A DNA stretch of 64,000 nucleotides from Hyphomicrobiales bacterium (GCA_021732215.1 JAKFVL010000006.1:186001-250000), one strand, 5' to 3'. Positions 25,807 to 34,522 are shown, numbered from the stretch's first letter. Notes: generated by a model not told the origin, from the letters alone. Made by a program: numbers and translations.

Positions 25807-27036
25807 TTAGCCGCCGACTTCGCCGCTGATGACCTCACCGAACAGCTCCCACTTATCGCCCTTGAACTTCATGAGCTGAACCTGCTCGATCGGGGCGAAG
25901 TCGGTGGCGCTGGTGTTGATCTTGATTCCCGGCAGCAGATTGGTCGACCGGAAATCCTTCAGGCTGGCCGCCTGCTTCATCACGTTCTCGCGGGTAAGAT
26001 CGTTGCCGCACTGCTTGAGAACCTGAACCAGCGTCTGGGCGACGTTGTAGCCGACCATCACCGAGCCATCGAGGCGGTTGCCTTCCGGGAAATGCTTGGC
26101 GAGGAATTCGTCAAAACCCTTCATGTCGGCATTGTCCTTCCACTGCGGATCGGCCGGATCCATCAGGTAGGCCACCGAGATGATGTCCTGCGCGTTCTCG
26201 AAGCCGGCCGGTTTGATCACCGCGCCGATCGAGGCCGAGACGTTGTTGAGGAAGTGCGTCGTTTTCCAGCCGATCTCGGCGCTCTTCTTGATCGCCTGCG
26301 CCGCGAACTTCGGCGTGGTGATGTTGAAAAACACGTCCGCGCCGGTCGCCTTCATCTTGACGATGTGCGAGTCGATGGTCGGCTCCGACACTTCGTAGCT
26401 GTCCTCGATGGCGATCATCGAAGCGGCCTTGGCGCCGAGCCCGTCCTTGAAGCCCTTCAGGTAGTCTTTTCCGTAGTCGTCGTTCTGATAGAGGATGGCG
26501 ATCTTGGCGTTCGGCATGTTCTTCAGAACGTACTTGGCGTAGATGCGGCTTTCGCTCTGGTAGTTCGGCTGCCAGCCCATCGTCCAGGGAAAGTCCTTCG
26601 CATCGTTCCACTTGGTCGCGCCGGTGGCGACGAACAATTGCGGCACCTTCTTCGCGTTCATGTATTTGTGGATCGCCGAGTTCGGCGGTGTGCCGAGCGG
26701 GTTGAACACCAGCAGCACTTCATCGCTCTCGACCAGCTTGCGCGCCTGCTCGACAGTCTTCGGCGGCGAGTACGCATCGTCATAGGAGATGAAGTTGATC
26801 TTGCGGCCGTTGATGCCGCCTTCGGCGTTGATCTTCTTGAAGTAGGCTTCCTCGGTCTTGCCGATGACGCCATAGGCGGAGGCCGGACCGCTGTAAGGCA
26901 TGATGTTGCCGATCTTGATTTCGGTATCGGTCACGCCCGGCCCGTATTTCTTCTGAGCGAAGGCGGACGTGCTGACCGCTGCAGCCAGCAGCGCGGCCGC
27001 GGAAACGGCGGCAAGCCGCGTTTTATTAAAAGTCAT
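25807..27036 (-). CDS. Branched-chain-type ABC substrate-binding protein (SBP-1)
   Basis: A 409-residue periplasmic receptor with signal peptide MTFNKTRLAAVSAAALLAAA and cleavage after AFA. The mature part starts QKKYGPGVTDTEIKIGNIMPYSGPASAYG, the type I fold of LivJ-like receptors. It is highly similar to SBP-2 and SBP-3 (shared NAEGGINGRKINFISYDD, VPQLFVATGATKWND, MGWQPNYQSE and the SGExGG C-terminus). The cluster feeds a liv-type transporter divergent from the dicarboxylate pim operon; R. palustris has comparable receptors beside its pim locus. Dicarboxylate or fatty-acid binding is inferred. Regulation may be independent, as it has its own leader and terminator. Confidence 0.86.
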   Translation of the reverse strand: MTFNKTRLAAVSAAALLAAAVSTSAFAQKKYGPGVTDTEIKIGNIMPYSGPASAYGVIGKTEEAYFKKINAEGGINGRKINFISYDDAYSPPKTVEQARKLVESDEVLLVFNPLGTPPNSAIHKYMNAKKVPQLFVATGATKWNDAKDFPWTMGWQPNYQSESRIYAKYVLKNMPNAKIAILYQNDDYGKDYLKGFKDGLGAKAASMIAIEDSYEVSEPTIDSHIVKMKATGADVFFNITTPKFAAQAIKKSAEIGWKTTHFLNNVSASIGAVIKPAGFENAQDIISVAYLMDPADPQWKDNADMKGFDEFLAKHFPEGNRLDGSVMVGYNVAQTLVQVLKQCGNDLTRENVMKQAASLKDFRSTNLLPGIKINTSATDFAPIEQVQLMKFKGDKWELFGEVISGEVGG

Positions 27037-27146
27037 TCGTCATTCTCCCTGTGAAGCGATGCAGCGATGCCTTCTTCTTCCCGATGATCCGGGAGGGGCA
27101 GCTCCTGTTGGCGGCATTCAATACTCAATAGGGATGGTCGGCAAGG

Positions 27147-27178
27147 AAAAGCCCTCGCGGCGGAACCGCGAGGGCTTC
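27147..27178 (-). terminator. Rho-independent terminator after SBP-2
   Basis: On the minus strand AGCCCTCGCGG-TTCCG-CCGCGAGGGCT is followed by TTTTCC. The 11-bp perfect stem lies 44 nt after SBP-2, in the gap before SBP-1. Confidence 0.85.
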
Positions 27179-27221
27179 ACAAATCTGGCAGTGCCGAATA
27201 ATTCGGCAGAACCGGCGAGGG

Positions 27222-28451
27222 TTAGCCGCCGGTTTCGCCGCTGATGATTTCGCCGAACAGTTCCCAGGCTTCGCCCTTGAAGCGCATCAGTTGTACCTGC
27301 TCGATCGGCGCGAAGTCGGTTGCGCCGGTGTTCAACTTGATGCCAGGCAGCATGGTCGCCGTGGTGAAGTCCTTCAGGCTGGCGGCCTGTTTCATCAGGT
27401 TCTCGCGGGTCAGGTTATCGCCGCACTGTTTCAGGATCTGCACCATCGTCTGCGCGGAGTTGTAGCCGTACATCACCGAGCCGTCGATTCGGTTGCCTTC
27501 GGGCATATGCTTGGCGAGAAATTCGTCGAAGCCTTTCATGCCGGCGTCGTTCTTCCATTGCGGATCGGCGGCGTCCTTCATGTAGGCCGACGAGATGATG
27601 TCCTGCGAGTTTTCGTAACCCGCGGGCTTGATCACGGCGCCGATCGAGGCCGAGACGTTGTTGAGGAAGTGGGTCGGCTTCCAGCCGATCTCGCCCATCT
27701 TCTTGATCGCCTGCGCCGCGAATTTCGGCGTGGTGATATTGAAGAACACGTCGGCATTGCTCGATTTCATCTTGACGATATTGGAGTCGATGGTCGGCTG
27801 CGATACCTCATAGCTTTCCTCGACGACGATCATCGATGCCCCTTTGGCGCCAAGCCCGTCCTTGAATCCCTTGAGATAATCTTTGCCGTAGTCGTCGTTC
27901 TGATAGAGGATCGCGATTTTCGCGTTCGGCTTCTCTTTCAGAATATACTTCGCGTAGATGCGGCTCTCGCTCTGGTAGTTGGGCTGCCAGCCCATGGTCC
28001 AGGGAAATTCCTTCGGGTCGTTCCACTTCGTTGCGCCGGTGGCGACAAACAGCTGCGGCACCTTCTTCGCGTTCATGTATTTCTGGATCGCCGAATTTGG
28101 CGGGGTGCCGAGCGGAGCATAGACCGCCAGAACTTCGTCGCTTTCGACGAGCTTGCGGGCCTGCTCGACCGTCTTCGGCGGCGAATAGCCGTCGTCATAG
28201 GAAATGAAATTGATCTTGCGGCCATTGATGCCGCCTTCCGCATTCACTTTCTTGAAGTAGGCCTCCATGGTCTTGCCGATCACCCCGTAGGCGGACGCCG
28301 GTCCGCTGTAGGGCATGATGTTGCCGATCTTGATTTCAGTGTCGGATGCGCCTGGATCGTATTTCTTCTGGGCGACGGCATCGCCGCCGGCGAAAGCAAT
28401 GACGGCGAGTGCGGTCGAGAATGCCGCAATTCGCGAATTCAAAATGGACAT
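27222..28451 (-). CDS. Branched-chain-type ABC substrate-binding protein (SBP-2)
   Basis: A 409-residue paralogue of SBP-1 with an N-terminal signal peptide (MSILNSRIAAFSTALAVIAF, cleaved near AVA). It retains the same fold and landmark words (KIGNIMPYSGPASAYGVIGK, LYQNDDYGKDYLKGFKDGLG). Differences from SBP-1 cluster in the signal peptide and in surface segments such as VYAPLGTPP versus VFNPLGTPP near the pocket, so ligand ranges may differ. GGGAG precedes the start. A terminator on each side makes it a separate expression unit. Confidence 0.86.
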   Translation of the reverse strand: MSILNSRIAAFSTALAVIAFAGGDAVAQKKYDPGASDTEIKIGNIMPYSGPASAYGVIGKTMEAYFKKVNAEGGINGRKINFISYDDGYSPPKTVEQARKLVESDEVLAVYAPLGTPPNSAIQKYMNAKKVPQLFVATGATKWNDPKEFPWTMGWQPNYQSESRIYAKYILKEKPNAKIAILYQNDDYGKDYLKGFKDGLGAKGASMIVVEESYEVSQPTIDSNIVKMKSSNADVFFNITTPKFAAQAIKKMGEIGWKPTHFLNNVSASIGAVIKPAGYENSQDIISSAYMKDAADPQWKNDAGMKGFDEFLAKHMPEGNRIDGSVMYGYNSAQTMVQILKQCGDNLTRENLMKQAASLKDFTTATMLPGIKLNTGATDFAPIEQVQLMRFKGEAWELFGEIISGETGG

Positions 28452-28548
28452 TGATGGCTCCCTGAACTGATGAAGTGACCTCTTGTTCTTGTCGCCAAAG
28501 CCGTTTTCCGCTTTTGCCGAATTAGATACCTTTTGCCGGCGACGTTCA

Positions 28549-28583
28549 AGAAAAAGGCCCCGCGATGATGTCGCGGAGCCCCT
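28549..28583 (-). terminator. Rho-independent terminator after SBP-3
   Basis: On the minus strand GGGGCTCCGCGACATCATCGCGGGGCC is followed by TTTTTC. The stem of about 10 bp with a short loop lies 47 nt downstream of the SBP-3 stop, inside the SBP-3 to SBP-2 gap. Confidence 0.8.
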
Positions 28584-28629
28584 TAACCATCTGGATTTCC
28601 GGTGCTTATCTTGTGTGCACCGCGAGATT

Positions 28630-29862
28630 CTAGCCGCCGGCTTCGCCGCTCAGCACGTCGCCGAACAGCTCCCACTTGTCGCCCTTGAACTTCATCAGCT
28701 GAAGCTGCTCGATCGGCGCGAAATCGGTCGCGCTGGTGTTGAGCTTGATGCCCGGCAGCAGGCCTTCGAGCTGGATATCCTTGAGGTTCGCCGCCTGCTT
28801 CATCATGTTTTCGCGGGTCAGGTTGTCGCCTGCCGCCTTCAGCACGATCGCCATGGTCTGGGCGGTGTTGTAGCCGAACATCACCGAGCCGTCGGTGCGG
28901 TTGGCTTCCGGAATGTACTTCTGCAGGAAGGCGTCGAAGTTCTTCATGCCGGGGTCGTTGGCCCACTGCGGATCGGTCGCGTCCTTGGCGTAGTTTGCCG
29001 ACACGATGTCCTGGCCGTTCTCGAATCCGGCCGGCTTCATCACCGAGCCGATCGAAGCCGCCACGTTGTTCAGGATGAACAGGGGCTTCCAGCCGATCTC
29101 GGCGACCTTCTTGATCGATTGCGCGCCGAACTTCGGGGTGGTGATGCTGACGAACACGTCTGCGCCGGTCGCCTTGGCCTTGACGATGTGCGAGTCGATG
29201 GTCGGCTCGGACACTTCATAGCTTTCCTCGAGCGCGATCATCGACGCACCCTTGGCGCCGAGTCCGTCCTTGAGGCCCTTGAGCAGGTCTTTGCCGTAGT
29301 CGTCGTTCTGGTACAGGATCGCGATCTTGCCGTTCGGCCTTTCTTTCATCAGATACTTGGCGTAGATGCGGCCTTCGCTCTGATAGTTGGGCTGCCAGCC
29401 CATCGTCCACGGGAAGTCCTTCGGATCGTTCCATTTGGTCGCACCGGTGGCGACGAACAGCTGCGGAACCTTCTTCGCGTTCATGTACTTCTGGATCGCC
29501 GAATTCGACGGCGTGCCGAGCGGGTTGAACACGAACAGGACTTCGTCGCTCTCGACCAGCTTGCGGGCCTGCTCGACTGCCTTTGGCGGCGAGTAACCGT
29601 CGTCATAGCTGATGAACTTGATCTTGCGGCCGTTGATGCCGCCCTCGGCATTGATCTTGTTGAAATAGGCTTCCTGAACCTTGCCGATCACGCCATAGGC
29701 TGACGCCGGGCCGCTGTACGGCATGATGTTGCCGATCTTGATTTCGGCGTCTGTTGCGCCGGTGTCGTATTTCTTTTGCGCGAGGGCGTTGCCGCCAGTC
29801 ACTGCAAAAGCGATGACCGCTGTCGAAACCGCAGCGATTCGTGTTTTTGATAGCGAAAGCAT
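28630..29862 (-). CDS. Branched-chain-type ABC substrate-binding protein (SBP-3)
   Basis: A 410-residue periplasmic receptor, the most divergent of the three by eye. The signal peptide is MLSLSKTRIAAVSTAVIAFA with cleavage near ALA-Q. It shares the framework (KIGNIMPYSGPASAYGVIGK, WTMGWQPNYQSEGRIYAKYL) but differs in ligand-side stretches (ILNNVAASIGSVMKPAGFEN, SITTPKFGAQSIKK) and has KAAGDN where the others have KQCG. It is the receptor nearest the permease genes, with AAGGAG upstream, and is probably cotranscribed with livM across a small stem-loop. Confidence 0.86.
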   Translation of the reverse strand: MLSLSKTRIAAVSTAVIAFAVTGGNALAQKKYDTGATDAEIKIGNIMPYSGPASAYGVIGKVQEAYFNKINAEGGINGRKIKFISYDDGYSPPKAVEQARKLVESDEVLFVFNPLGTPSNSAIQKYMNAKKVPQLFVATGATKWNDPKDFPWTMGWQPNYQSEGRIYAKYLMKERPNGKIAILYQNDDYGKDLLKGLKDGLGAKGASMIALEESYEVSEPTIDSHIVKAKATGADVFVSITTPKFGAQSIKKVAEIGWKPLFILNNVAASIGSVMKPAGFENGQDIVSANYAKDATDPQWANDPGMKNFDAFLQKYIPEANRTDGSVMFGYNTAQTMAIVLKAAGDNLTRENMMKQAANLKDIQLEGLLPGIKLNTSATDFAPIEQLQLMKFKGDKWELFGDVLSGEAGG

Positions 29863-29880
29863 TTCTTCTCCTTTTGTTGT

Positions 29881-29900
29881 CCTGATCGTCTTCGATCAGG
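29881..29900 (-). promoter_or_regulatory. Intercistronic stem-loop between livM and SBP-3
   Basis: CCTGATCG-AAGA-CGATCAGG (minus strand) is a perfect 8-bp stem with a 4-nt loop. It overlaps the livM stop codon and precedes the SBP-3 ribosome site by about 10 nt. No U-run follows, so it is not a terminator. It probably stabilises the downstream SBP message or attenuates read-through. Confidence 0.6.
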
Positions 29901-30939
29901 AAGATTTCCCGATCTTGCCGATCAGGTGTTGCGCCATGTAAGCGATCTGCCGCGCCCCGTGCGGGACAAGGAAGATGATGATAATGAGGATCACGCCGAA
30001 GATCGCGCCCGACAGTCCCTTCGAGATGCTCTCGGCGATGTTCGGGACGAAGACCATGAATGCAGCTCCGGCGAGCGAGCCCGGCAGCCAGCCGACGCCG
30101 CCGATCACCATGCCGAGGAACAGCGCGATCGCGAGCTGGATGGTGTAGCTGTCGGGGGCGACGAAGGCGACGGCTATGGCGCCGAGCGCACCGGCTACCC
30201 CGGTGATGCCGGCGCTGATGCCGAACGCCAGCGTCTTGTAGAGCGGAACGTCGACGCCCATCGCAGCGGCGGCGATCTGGTTGTCGCGGATCGCCATCAT
30301 TGCCCGCCCCGAGCGCGAGGCGAGCAGGTTGACCGAAGCGATATAGATGCCGATACCGACCACGAGGGTGAAGTAATACAGCCACATATCCTGCGACATC
30401 TTCACGCCGATCGTCTTGATGAACTCGGGCGGATCCGGCTTGATGATGACGAGGCCCTGCACGCCCCCCGTCCAGTGCTCGAAGAAGTGCAGCTTGAGAA
30501 CTTGCGGCATCGCCACCGCGAGCGCGAACGTGGCAAGCGCCAGATAGATGCCAGACAGCCGCAACGCCGGCAGTCCGAACAGGAAGCCGAAGACGAAGCA
30601 GATCAGGCCCGCAGCCGGCAGCGTCAGCACATAGTTGACGCCCATGATCTCCATCATGACAGCCGCGGTGTATGCGCCGACCGCGTAGAATGCGCTCTGG
30701 CCGAGCGAGAACTGGCCGCTGCCGCCGGTGAGGATGTTCAGTGCCAGGAGCGCGATAGCGTAGATCAGCCACTGCGTCATCTGGAAGATGTAGAAGTTCT
30801 TCAGGAACAGCGGTGCAAGCAGCAGCAACGCCAGCGTGATCAGCGACGCGGCGCGCGCGACGTTCATCGACGGGGCTGCCGCTGCCGCGGCCTTGCCGGT
30901 TGCCGGAGCCGCAGTTGCGGTTTCATGAGCTGTGGTCAT
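29896..30939 (-). CDS. livM: ABC transporter permease LivM
   Basis: A 347-residue membrane protein with about 9-10 hydrophobic helices and an Ala-rich cytosolic N-terminus. The LivM hallmark NILTGGSGQFSLGQSAFYAVGAYTAA is present. I use ATG 30939 (MTTAHETATAA); an upstream TTG at 30945 also fits but is less likely. Unlike the couPSTU-type copy, it is not fused to an ATPase. It follows livH by 2 nt and forms the permease pair with it. Confidence 0.87.
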   Translation of the reverse strand: MTTAHETATAAPATGKAAAAAAPSMNVARAASLITLALLLLAPLFLKNFYIFQMTQWLIYAIALLALNILTGGSGQFSLGQSAFYAVGAYTAAVMMEIMGVNYVLTLPAAGLICFVFGFLFGLPALRLSGIYLALATFALAVAMPQVLKLHFFEHWTGGVQGLVIIKPDPPEFIKTIGVKMSQDMWLYYFTLVVGIGIYIASVNLLASRSGRAMMAIRDNQIAAAAMGVDVPLYKTLAFGISAGITGVAGALGAIAVAFVAPDSYTIQLAIALFLGMVIGGVGWLPGSLAGAAFMVFVPNIAESISKGLSGAIFGVILIIIIFLVPHGARQIAYMAQHLIGKIGKSS

Positions 30940-30941
30940 GA

Positions 30942-31820
30942 TCAAACTCGCTGCACGTAGGCGCGGCCGAACAGACCGCCGGGTTTCAGGACGAGCACCG
31001 TCACGATCAGAGCGAGCGCGATGGGCAGCTTGAGTTCATTGCCGACGCCGGGGATGTAGGTTCCGACGAGGTTCTCGAACACGCCGACGAGGAAGCCGCC
31101 CATCACCGCGCCGAACGGGCTGGTCAGCCCGCCGAGCACCGCCGAGGCGAAGCCGTACACCAGAACGCCGCCCATCATATTGGGTTCGAGGAACACCACC
31201 GGAGCGATCAGGATGCCGGCGATGGCGCCGATGCCCGATGCCATGCCCCAGCCGAGCGCGATCATCCAGCTCACATTGATGCCGACGAGCTTGGCCGATT
31301 CAGGCAGCGCGGCTGCGGCTCGCATGGCGAGGCCGACGCGGGTGAAGCGGAAGAACACGAACAGCAAGATCAGCAGGATGAAGGTAATGCCGATCATCCC
31401 CGCCTGATGGGTCGAGATCAACTGGCTGCCAAGGAACGGCGCATTGCCGAACGGCGTCGGGAACTGCTTGATGGTCCAGTCCCAGGTCAGGCCCGCGACA
31501 CTGTTGAGGATCGCAAACAGCGCGATGAAGCCTGCGACATGCACCAGCACCGGTGCATTGCCGAGTGGCTTGAACAGCGCCCGTTCGATGGCGATGCCGC
31601 CGGCGAACGAGATGATCAGCGTCAGCGGGAAGGTCCACCAGTAAGGCACGCCCCACTGCATCAGCTGATAAGCGATGAAGGTCGAGAACATCGCCATCTC
31701 GCCTTGCGCGAAATTCAGATGATCGATCGCCTGGTAGATCATCACCACGGCCAGCGCCATGCAGGCATAGATCGCGCCTGTCGAGATGCCGGCGAGTACC
31801 TGATTGACAAACAGCTCCAC
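30942..31820 (-). CDS. livH: ABC transporter permease LivH
   Basis: A 292-residue permease with about 8 helices. I chose GTG 31820 (MELFVNQVLAGISTGAIYA) because AGGAGG lies 6 nt upstream, and this start matches LivH proteins; a TTG at 31835 would include the ribosome site itself. YQAIDHLNFAQGEMAMFSTF and GILIAPVVFLEPNMMGG are typical of the family. It overlaps the preceding livF by the AGGAGG region, so these genes are translationally linked. Confidence 0.86.
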   Translation of the reverse strand: MELFVNQVLAGISTGAIYACMALAVVMIYQAIDHLNFAQGEMAMFSTFIAYQLMQWGVPYWWTFPLTLIISFAGGIAIERALFKPLGNAPVLVHVAGFIALFAILNSVAGLTWDWTIKQFPTPFGNAPFLGSQLISTHQAGMIGITFILLILLFVFFRFTRVGLAMRAAAALPESAKLVGINVSWMIALGWGMASGIGAIAGILIAPVVFLEPNMMGGVLVYGFASAVLGGLTSPFGAVMGGFLVGVFENLVGTYIPGVGNELKLPIALALIVTVLVLKPGGLFGRAYVQRV

Positions 31821-31831
31821 GGCCAGCCTCC

Positions 31832-32545
31832 TCAATAACCCAGATAGGATTTGCGGATGTCTTCGTTGTTCGCGATCTCTTTCGCGTCCCCCGACATCAC
31901 GATGCGTCCGGTTTCGATCACGAAGGCGGTTTCGGCGAGCTCCAGCGCAAGCTGTGCGTTCTGCTCGACCACCAGGATCGTTACCTTGTCTTCCTGATTG
32001 ATCTTCCTGAGGATGCCGAACAGGTCGCGCACCACCAGCGGCGCAAGACCGAACGACGGCTCGTCCAGCAGCATCAACCGCGGCCGCAGCATCAGCGCGC
32101 GGGCGACCGCGAGCATCTGCTGCTCGCCGCCGGACAGCGTGCCGGCCTGCTGCGTATGGCGCTGCTTCAGCACCGGGAAATAGGCGTACATCTTCTCGAT
32201 GTCCGCGCCGATCGCCTTGATGTCCTTGCGCGTGATCGCGCCGAGCTGCAGGTTTTCTTCCACTGTCATCGTGGTGAAGGTGCCGCGGCCCTGCGGGACG
32301 TGGGCGATGCCGTATTGCACGATGCTTTCAGTCGGGCGGCCCATCAGCGACTTGCCTTCGAACTCGATCGATCCGGTCGAGCGCACCATGTTGCAGACGG
32401 CGCGGATCGTCGTGGTCTTGCCGGCGCCGTTGGCGCCGAGAAGGGTCGTGACCGCGCCTTCGCGGATCGACAGTTCGAGGCCGTGAAGCGCCTGGACCTG
32501 TCCGTAATAGGAGCGCAGCTCCTTTATCGCGAGCATCGTACTCAT
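31832..32545 (-). CDS. livF: ABC transporter ATP-binding protein LivF
   Basis: A 237-residue ATPase with Walker A LLGANGAGKTTTIRAV, signature LSGGEQQMLAVARALM, Walker B RLMLLDEPSFGLAP and the LVVEQNAQLALE switch. It works with LivG. The start (MSTMLAIKEL) overlaps the livG stop as ATGA. Confidence 0.88.
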   Translation of the reverse strand: MSTMLAIKELRSYYGQVQALHGLELSIREGAVTTLLGANGAGKTTTIRAVCNMVRSTGSIEFEGKSLMGRPTESIVQYGIAHVPQGRGTFTTMTVEENLQLGAITRKDIKAIGADIEKMYAYFPVLKQRHTQQAGTLSGGEQQMLAVARALMLRPRLMLLDEPSFGLAPLVVRDLFGILRKINQEDKVTILVVEQNAQLALELAETAFVIETGRIVMSGDAKEIANNEDIRKSYLGY

Positions 32546-33339
32546 GACTCTTTGCTCCCGAGGTAGGCCTTGATCACGTCCGGGTCCTGCTGGACCTGCG
32601 CTGGCGTTCCTTCTGCGAGCTTGCGGCCGAAATTGAGAGCGACAACGTGGTCGGCGATCGACATCACCAATCCCATGTGATGCTCGACCAGCAGCACCGT
32701 GATGTTGCGGTCGGTGCGGATGCGCTTGATCATGTCGCCAAGGACATAGACTTCCTCGTGGTTCAGGCCGCCGGCGGGCTCATCCAGCAGCAGGATTTTC
32801 GGCTCGGCGGCCAATGCGCGGGCGAGCTCGACGCGCTTCTGGGTGCCGAACGGAAGACCCGCGACAACGCGGGCGGCAACGTCATTGAGATCGAGATAGT
32901 CGATGATTTCGCCGACGCGCGCATTGATGGCGGCTTCGGTGCGGCGGACGTGAGGCAGTTGCAGCGAGTCGCTCACGATATCCGTGGTGGTGTGCGAGTG
33001 CATGCCGATGCGGACGTTGTCGATCACCGACATGTTCTGGAACAGCGACACGTTCTGGAATGTGCGGCCGATGCCGATCTCGGCGATGCGATGCACCGGC
33101 CGTGACAGGATCGACGATCCCTCCATCAGGATGTCGCCCTTGCTCGGCTGGTAGAGCCGGCTGAGACAGTTGAACAGCGTGGTCTTGCCGGCGCCGTTGG
33201 GTCCGATCAGACCGAGGATCTGCCCCTTGTGCATATCGAACGACACGCCGTTCAAGGCGATGATGCCGCCGAACACGACGCTGACGTCGTTGACGGCGAG
33301 CAGCGGGGCTTGCCCCTGTGCGAGTTGCGCCTGCGCCAT
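32542..33339 (-). CDS. livG: ABC transporter ATP-binding protein LivG
   Basis: A 265-residue ATPase. Walker A is [20 protein letters not shown], the signature FGTQKRVELARALAAEPK (a LivG-type degenerate signature), Walker B ILLLDEPAGGLNHEE, and the switch LLVEHHMG. I used the ATG at 33339; a GTG at 33345 is 2 codons upstream. It is the first transporter gene after iclR (60-nt gap, same strand), so iclR may be cotranscribed with it. Together with LivF it energises the LivHM permease served by the three SBPs. Confidence 0.88.
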   Translation of the reverse strand: MAQAQLAQGQAPLLAVNDVSVVFGGIIALNGVSFDMHKGQILGLIGPNGAGKTTLFNCLSRLYQPSKGDILMEGSSILSRPVHRIAEIGIGRTFQNVSLFQNMSVIDNVRIGMHSHTTTDIVSDSLQLPHVRRTEAAINARVGEIIDYLDLNDVAARVVAGLPFGTQKRVELARALAAEPKILLLDEPAGGLNHEEVYVLGDMIKRIRTDRNITVLLVEHHMGLVMSIADHVVALNFGRKLAEGTPAQVQQDPDVIKAYLGSKES

Positions 33340-33399
33340 CGGCACTAGACCGTGCCTGCCGATGACAGCGGCGGCAACAAGACCGGCCGCAGCCGGGCG

Positions 33400-34293
33400 C
33401 TATCGAATCCCTTGAAACACCCTCGCAACTTTCCCTCCTGTTTTCGGTTTCTTGTTTTGTCGGTTGATCTGTGCGGAAACGGGACCGCCATTCAACGCAT
33501 TTTCAATGTCCCTTACCATCGCCAACAAGCGAGGTCCAATATCGCGCACCAGCCGGTCTTCCGCGAAACGGAATGCGGGCGCGCCGCAATTGAAGGCATA
33601 CGTTCCGGTGCCATCGTTCATCCGTAATGCCACGCCGACCGCATGCACATCGTCTTGCCACTCGCCGGCCGACACCGTGAAGCCGTGTTTGGCGACGAAC
33701 TCGCCGGATCGCTCGATGCCGTCACGGATTTTCGGCCAGCGGCCGGCATAATGCTCGCGCATCTCGCGCATCATGTCCGTGCGTTCCTGATCGGCAAGCG
33801 CCCACAGATACGCGCGTCCCATCGCCGTGGTTGCAATGGGAATCCGCGAACCGACGTCGAGCTGCACGCCAACCGTGCGAGCGCTGCGGCTCTGCCCGAC
33901 ATAGATCATGCTGAGACGATCGCGCGCGCCGACAGCGACCGCGCCGTCGGTTTCGCGCATCACCTCGTCGCGATAGGATTGCGAGATGTGACGGATGCCG
34001 AGGTTCGCAAGCGCAGCATACCCCAGCGCCATGGCTGATGGCGCGAGCTGGTACTTCTCAAAGCGTGGAACGGGTATAAGGTAGCCCAGCTTCGTCAGCG
34101 TATAGGTCAGCCGCGAAATGGTCGGCTTCGGCAGTTTGGTACGGGCCGCGATCTCTTGATTGCCAAGAAGCCCGTCGTTGGGATGAAATGCGCGCAACAC
34201 ATCGAGACCGCGCGAGAGCGCGACGACGAAATTGCGATCGGTCGCCTGCTTGGTGCCCCGTTTTCGAAGTTCGTTACTCATCGCGGCGACCAT
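33400..34293 (-). CDS. IclR-family transcriptional regulator
   Basis: A 297-residue regulator. The N-terminal winged HTH (VVALSRGLDVLRAFHP, then NQEIAARTKLPKPTISRLTY) is followed by an IclR effector-binding domain (IYVGQSRSARTVGVQLDVGS, TTAMGRAYLWAL, VGVALRMNDGTGTYAFNCGA). The C-terminal tail (RQNKKPKTGGK) is unusually basic. It is divergent from the pim operon across 279 nt with two inverted repeats and sits upstream of the liv genes, so it probably controls dicarboxylate import and oxidation. ATG 34293 or 34281 may be the start. The effector is unknown. Confidence 0.87.
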   Translation of the reverse strand: MVAAMSNELRKRGTKQATDRNFVVALSRGLDVLRAFHPNDGLLGNQEIAARTKLPKPTISRLTYTLTKLGYLIPVPRFEKYQLAPSAMALGYAALANLGIRHISQSYRDEVMRETDGAVAVGARDRLSMIYVGQSRSARTVGVQLDVGSRIPIATTAMGRAYLWALADQERTDMMREMREHYAGRWPKIRDGIERSGEFVAKHGFTVSAGEWQDDVHAVGVALRMNDGTGTYAFNCGAPAFRFAEDRLVRDIGPRLLAMVRDIENALNGGPVSAQINRQNKKPKTGGKVARVFQGIR

Positions 34294-34350
34294 TCACTCG
34301 AACTTCGGAAACGAAAGGGCACAAGCAGAATTTGTATACAGTACCGCTTT

Positions 34351-34405
34351 CGATCTGAAGTTTCTGGTGATGGAATAGTGGCAAAGGTGCAGAAACTTCA
34401 GATCG
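34351..34405. repeat. 16-bp perfect inverted repeat between iclR and pimF
   Basis: CGATCTGAAGTTTCTG (34351-34366) and CAGAAACTTCAGATCG (34390-34405) are perfect inverted copies around a 23-nt loop. Each arm itself holds a GAA-N2-TTC half-palindrome, as in many IclR-type sites. It lies 58 nt upstream of the iclR start and about 170 nt upstream of pimF, so it is a candidate double operator rather than a terminator. No U-run follows. Confidence 0.75.
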
Positions 34406-34453
34406 GCGGTGCTGTTTTGCTACGCGCTTCATTGAACTCAACCGGACACCACG

Positions 34454-34522
34454 TTGACAAGGGACGCTGTTCAAAATAACCCATCGCTGTCAAGTTGTGG
34501 AATTAAATTTCGCACTGCGAAA
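34454..34522 (+). promoter_or_regulatory. Candidate pim promoter and IclR-type operator
   Basis: TTGACA at 34454-34459 is a consensus -35; the -10 around 34475-34482 (AATAAC) is weak, as expected if an activator or repressor helps. The perfect palindrome TTTCGCA-C-TGCGAAA (34508-34522) is 15 bp, like IclR-family sites. It lies downstream of the promoter and 50 nt before the pimF start, where binding would block transcription. Confidence 0.5.

Noticed and set aside
25051-27054. 667-codon plus-strand ORF across the glycerate kinase and SBP-1
   Set aside because: It is antisense to two well-supported genes; similar antisense ORFs occur opposite SBP-2 and SBP-3, reflecting conserved codon bias.
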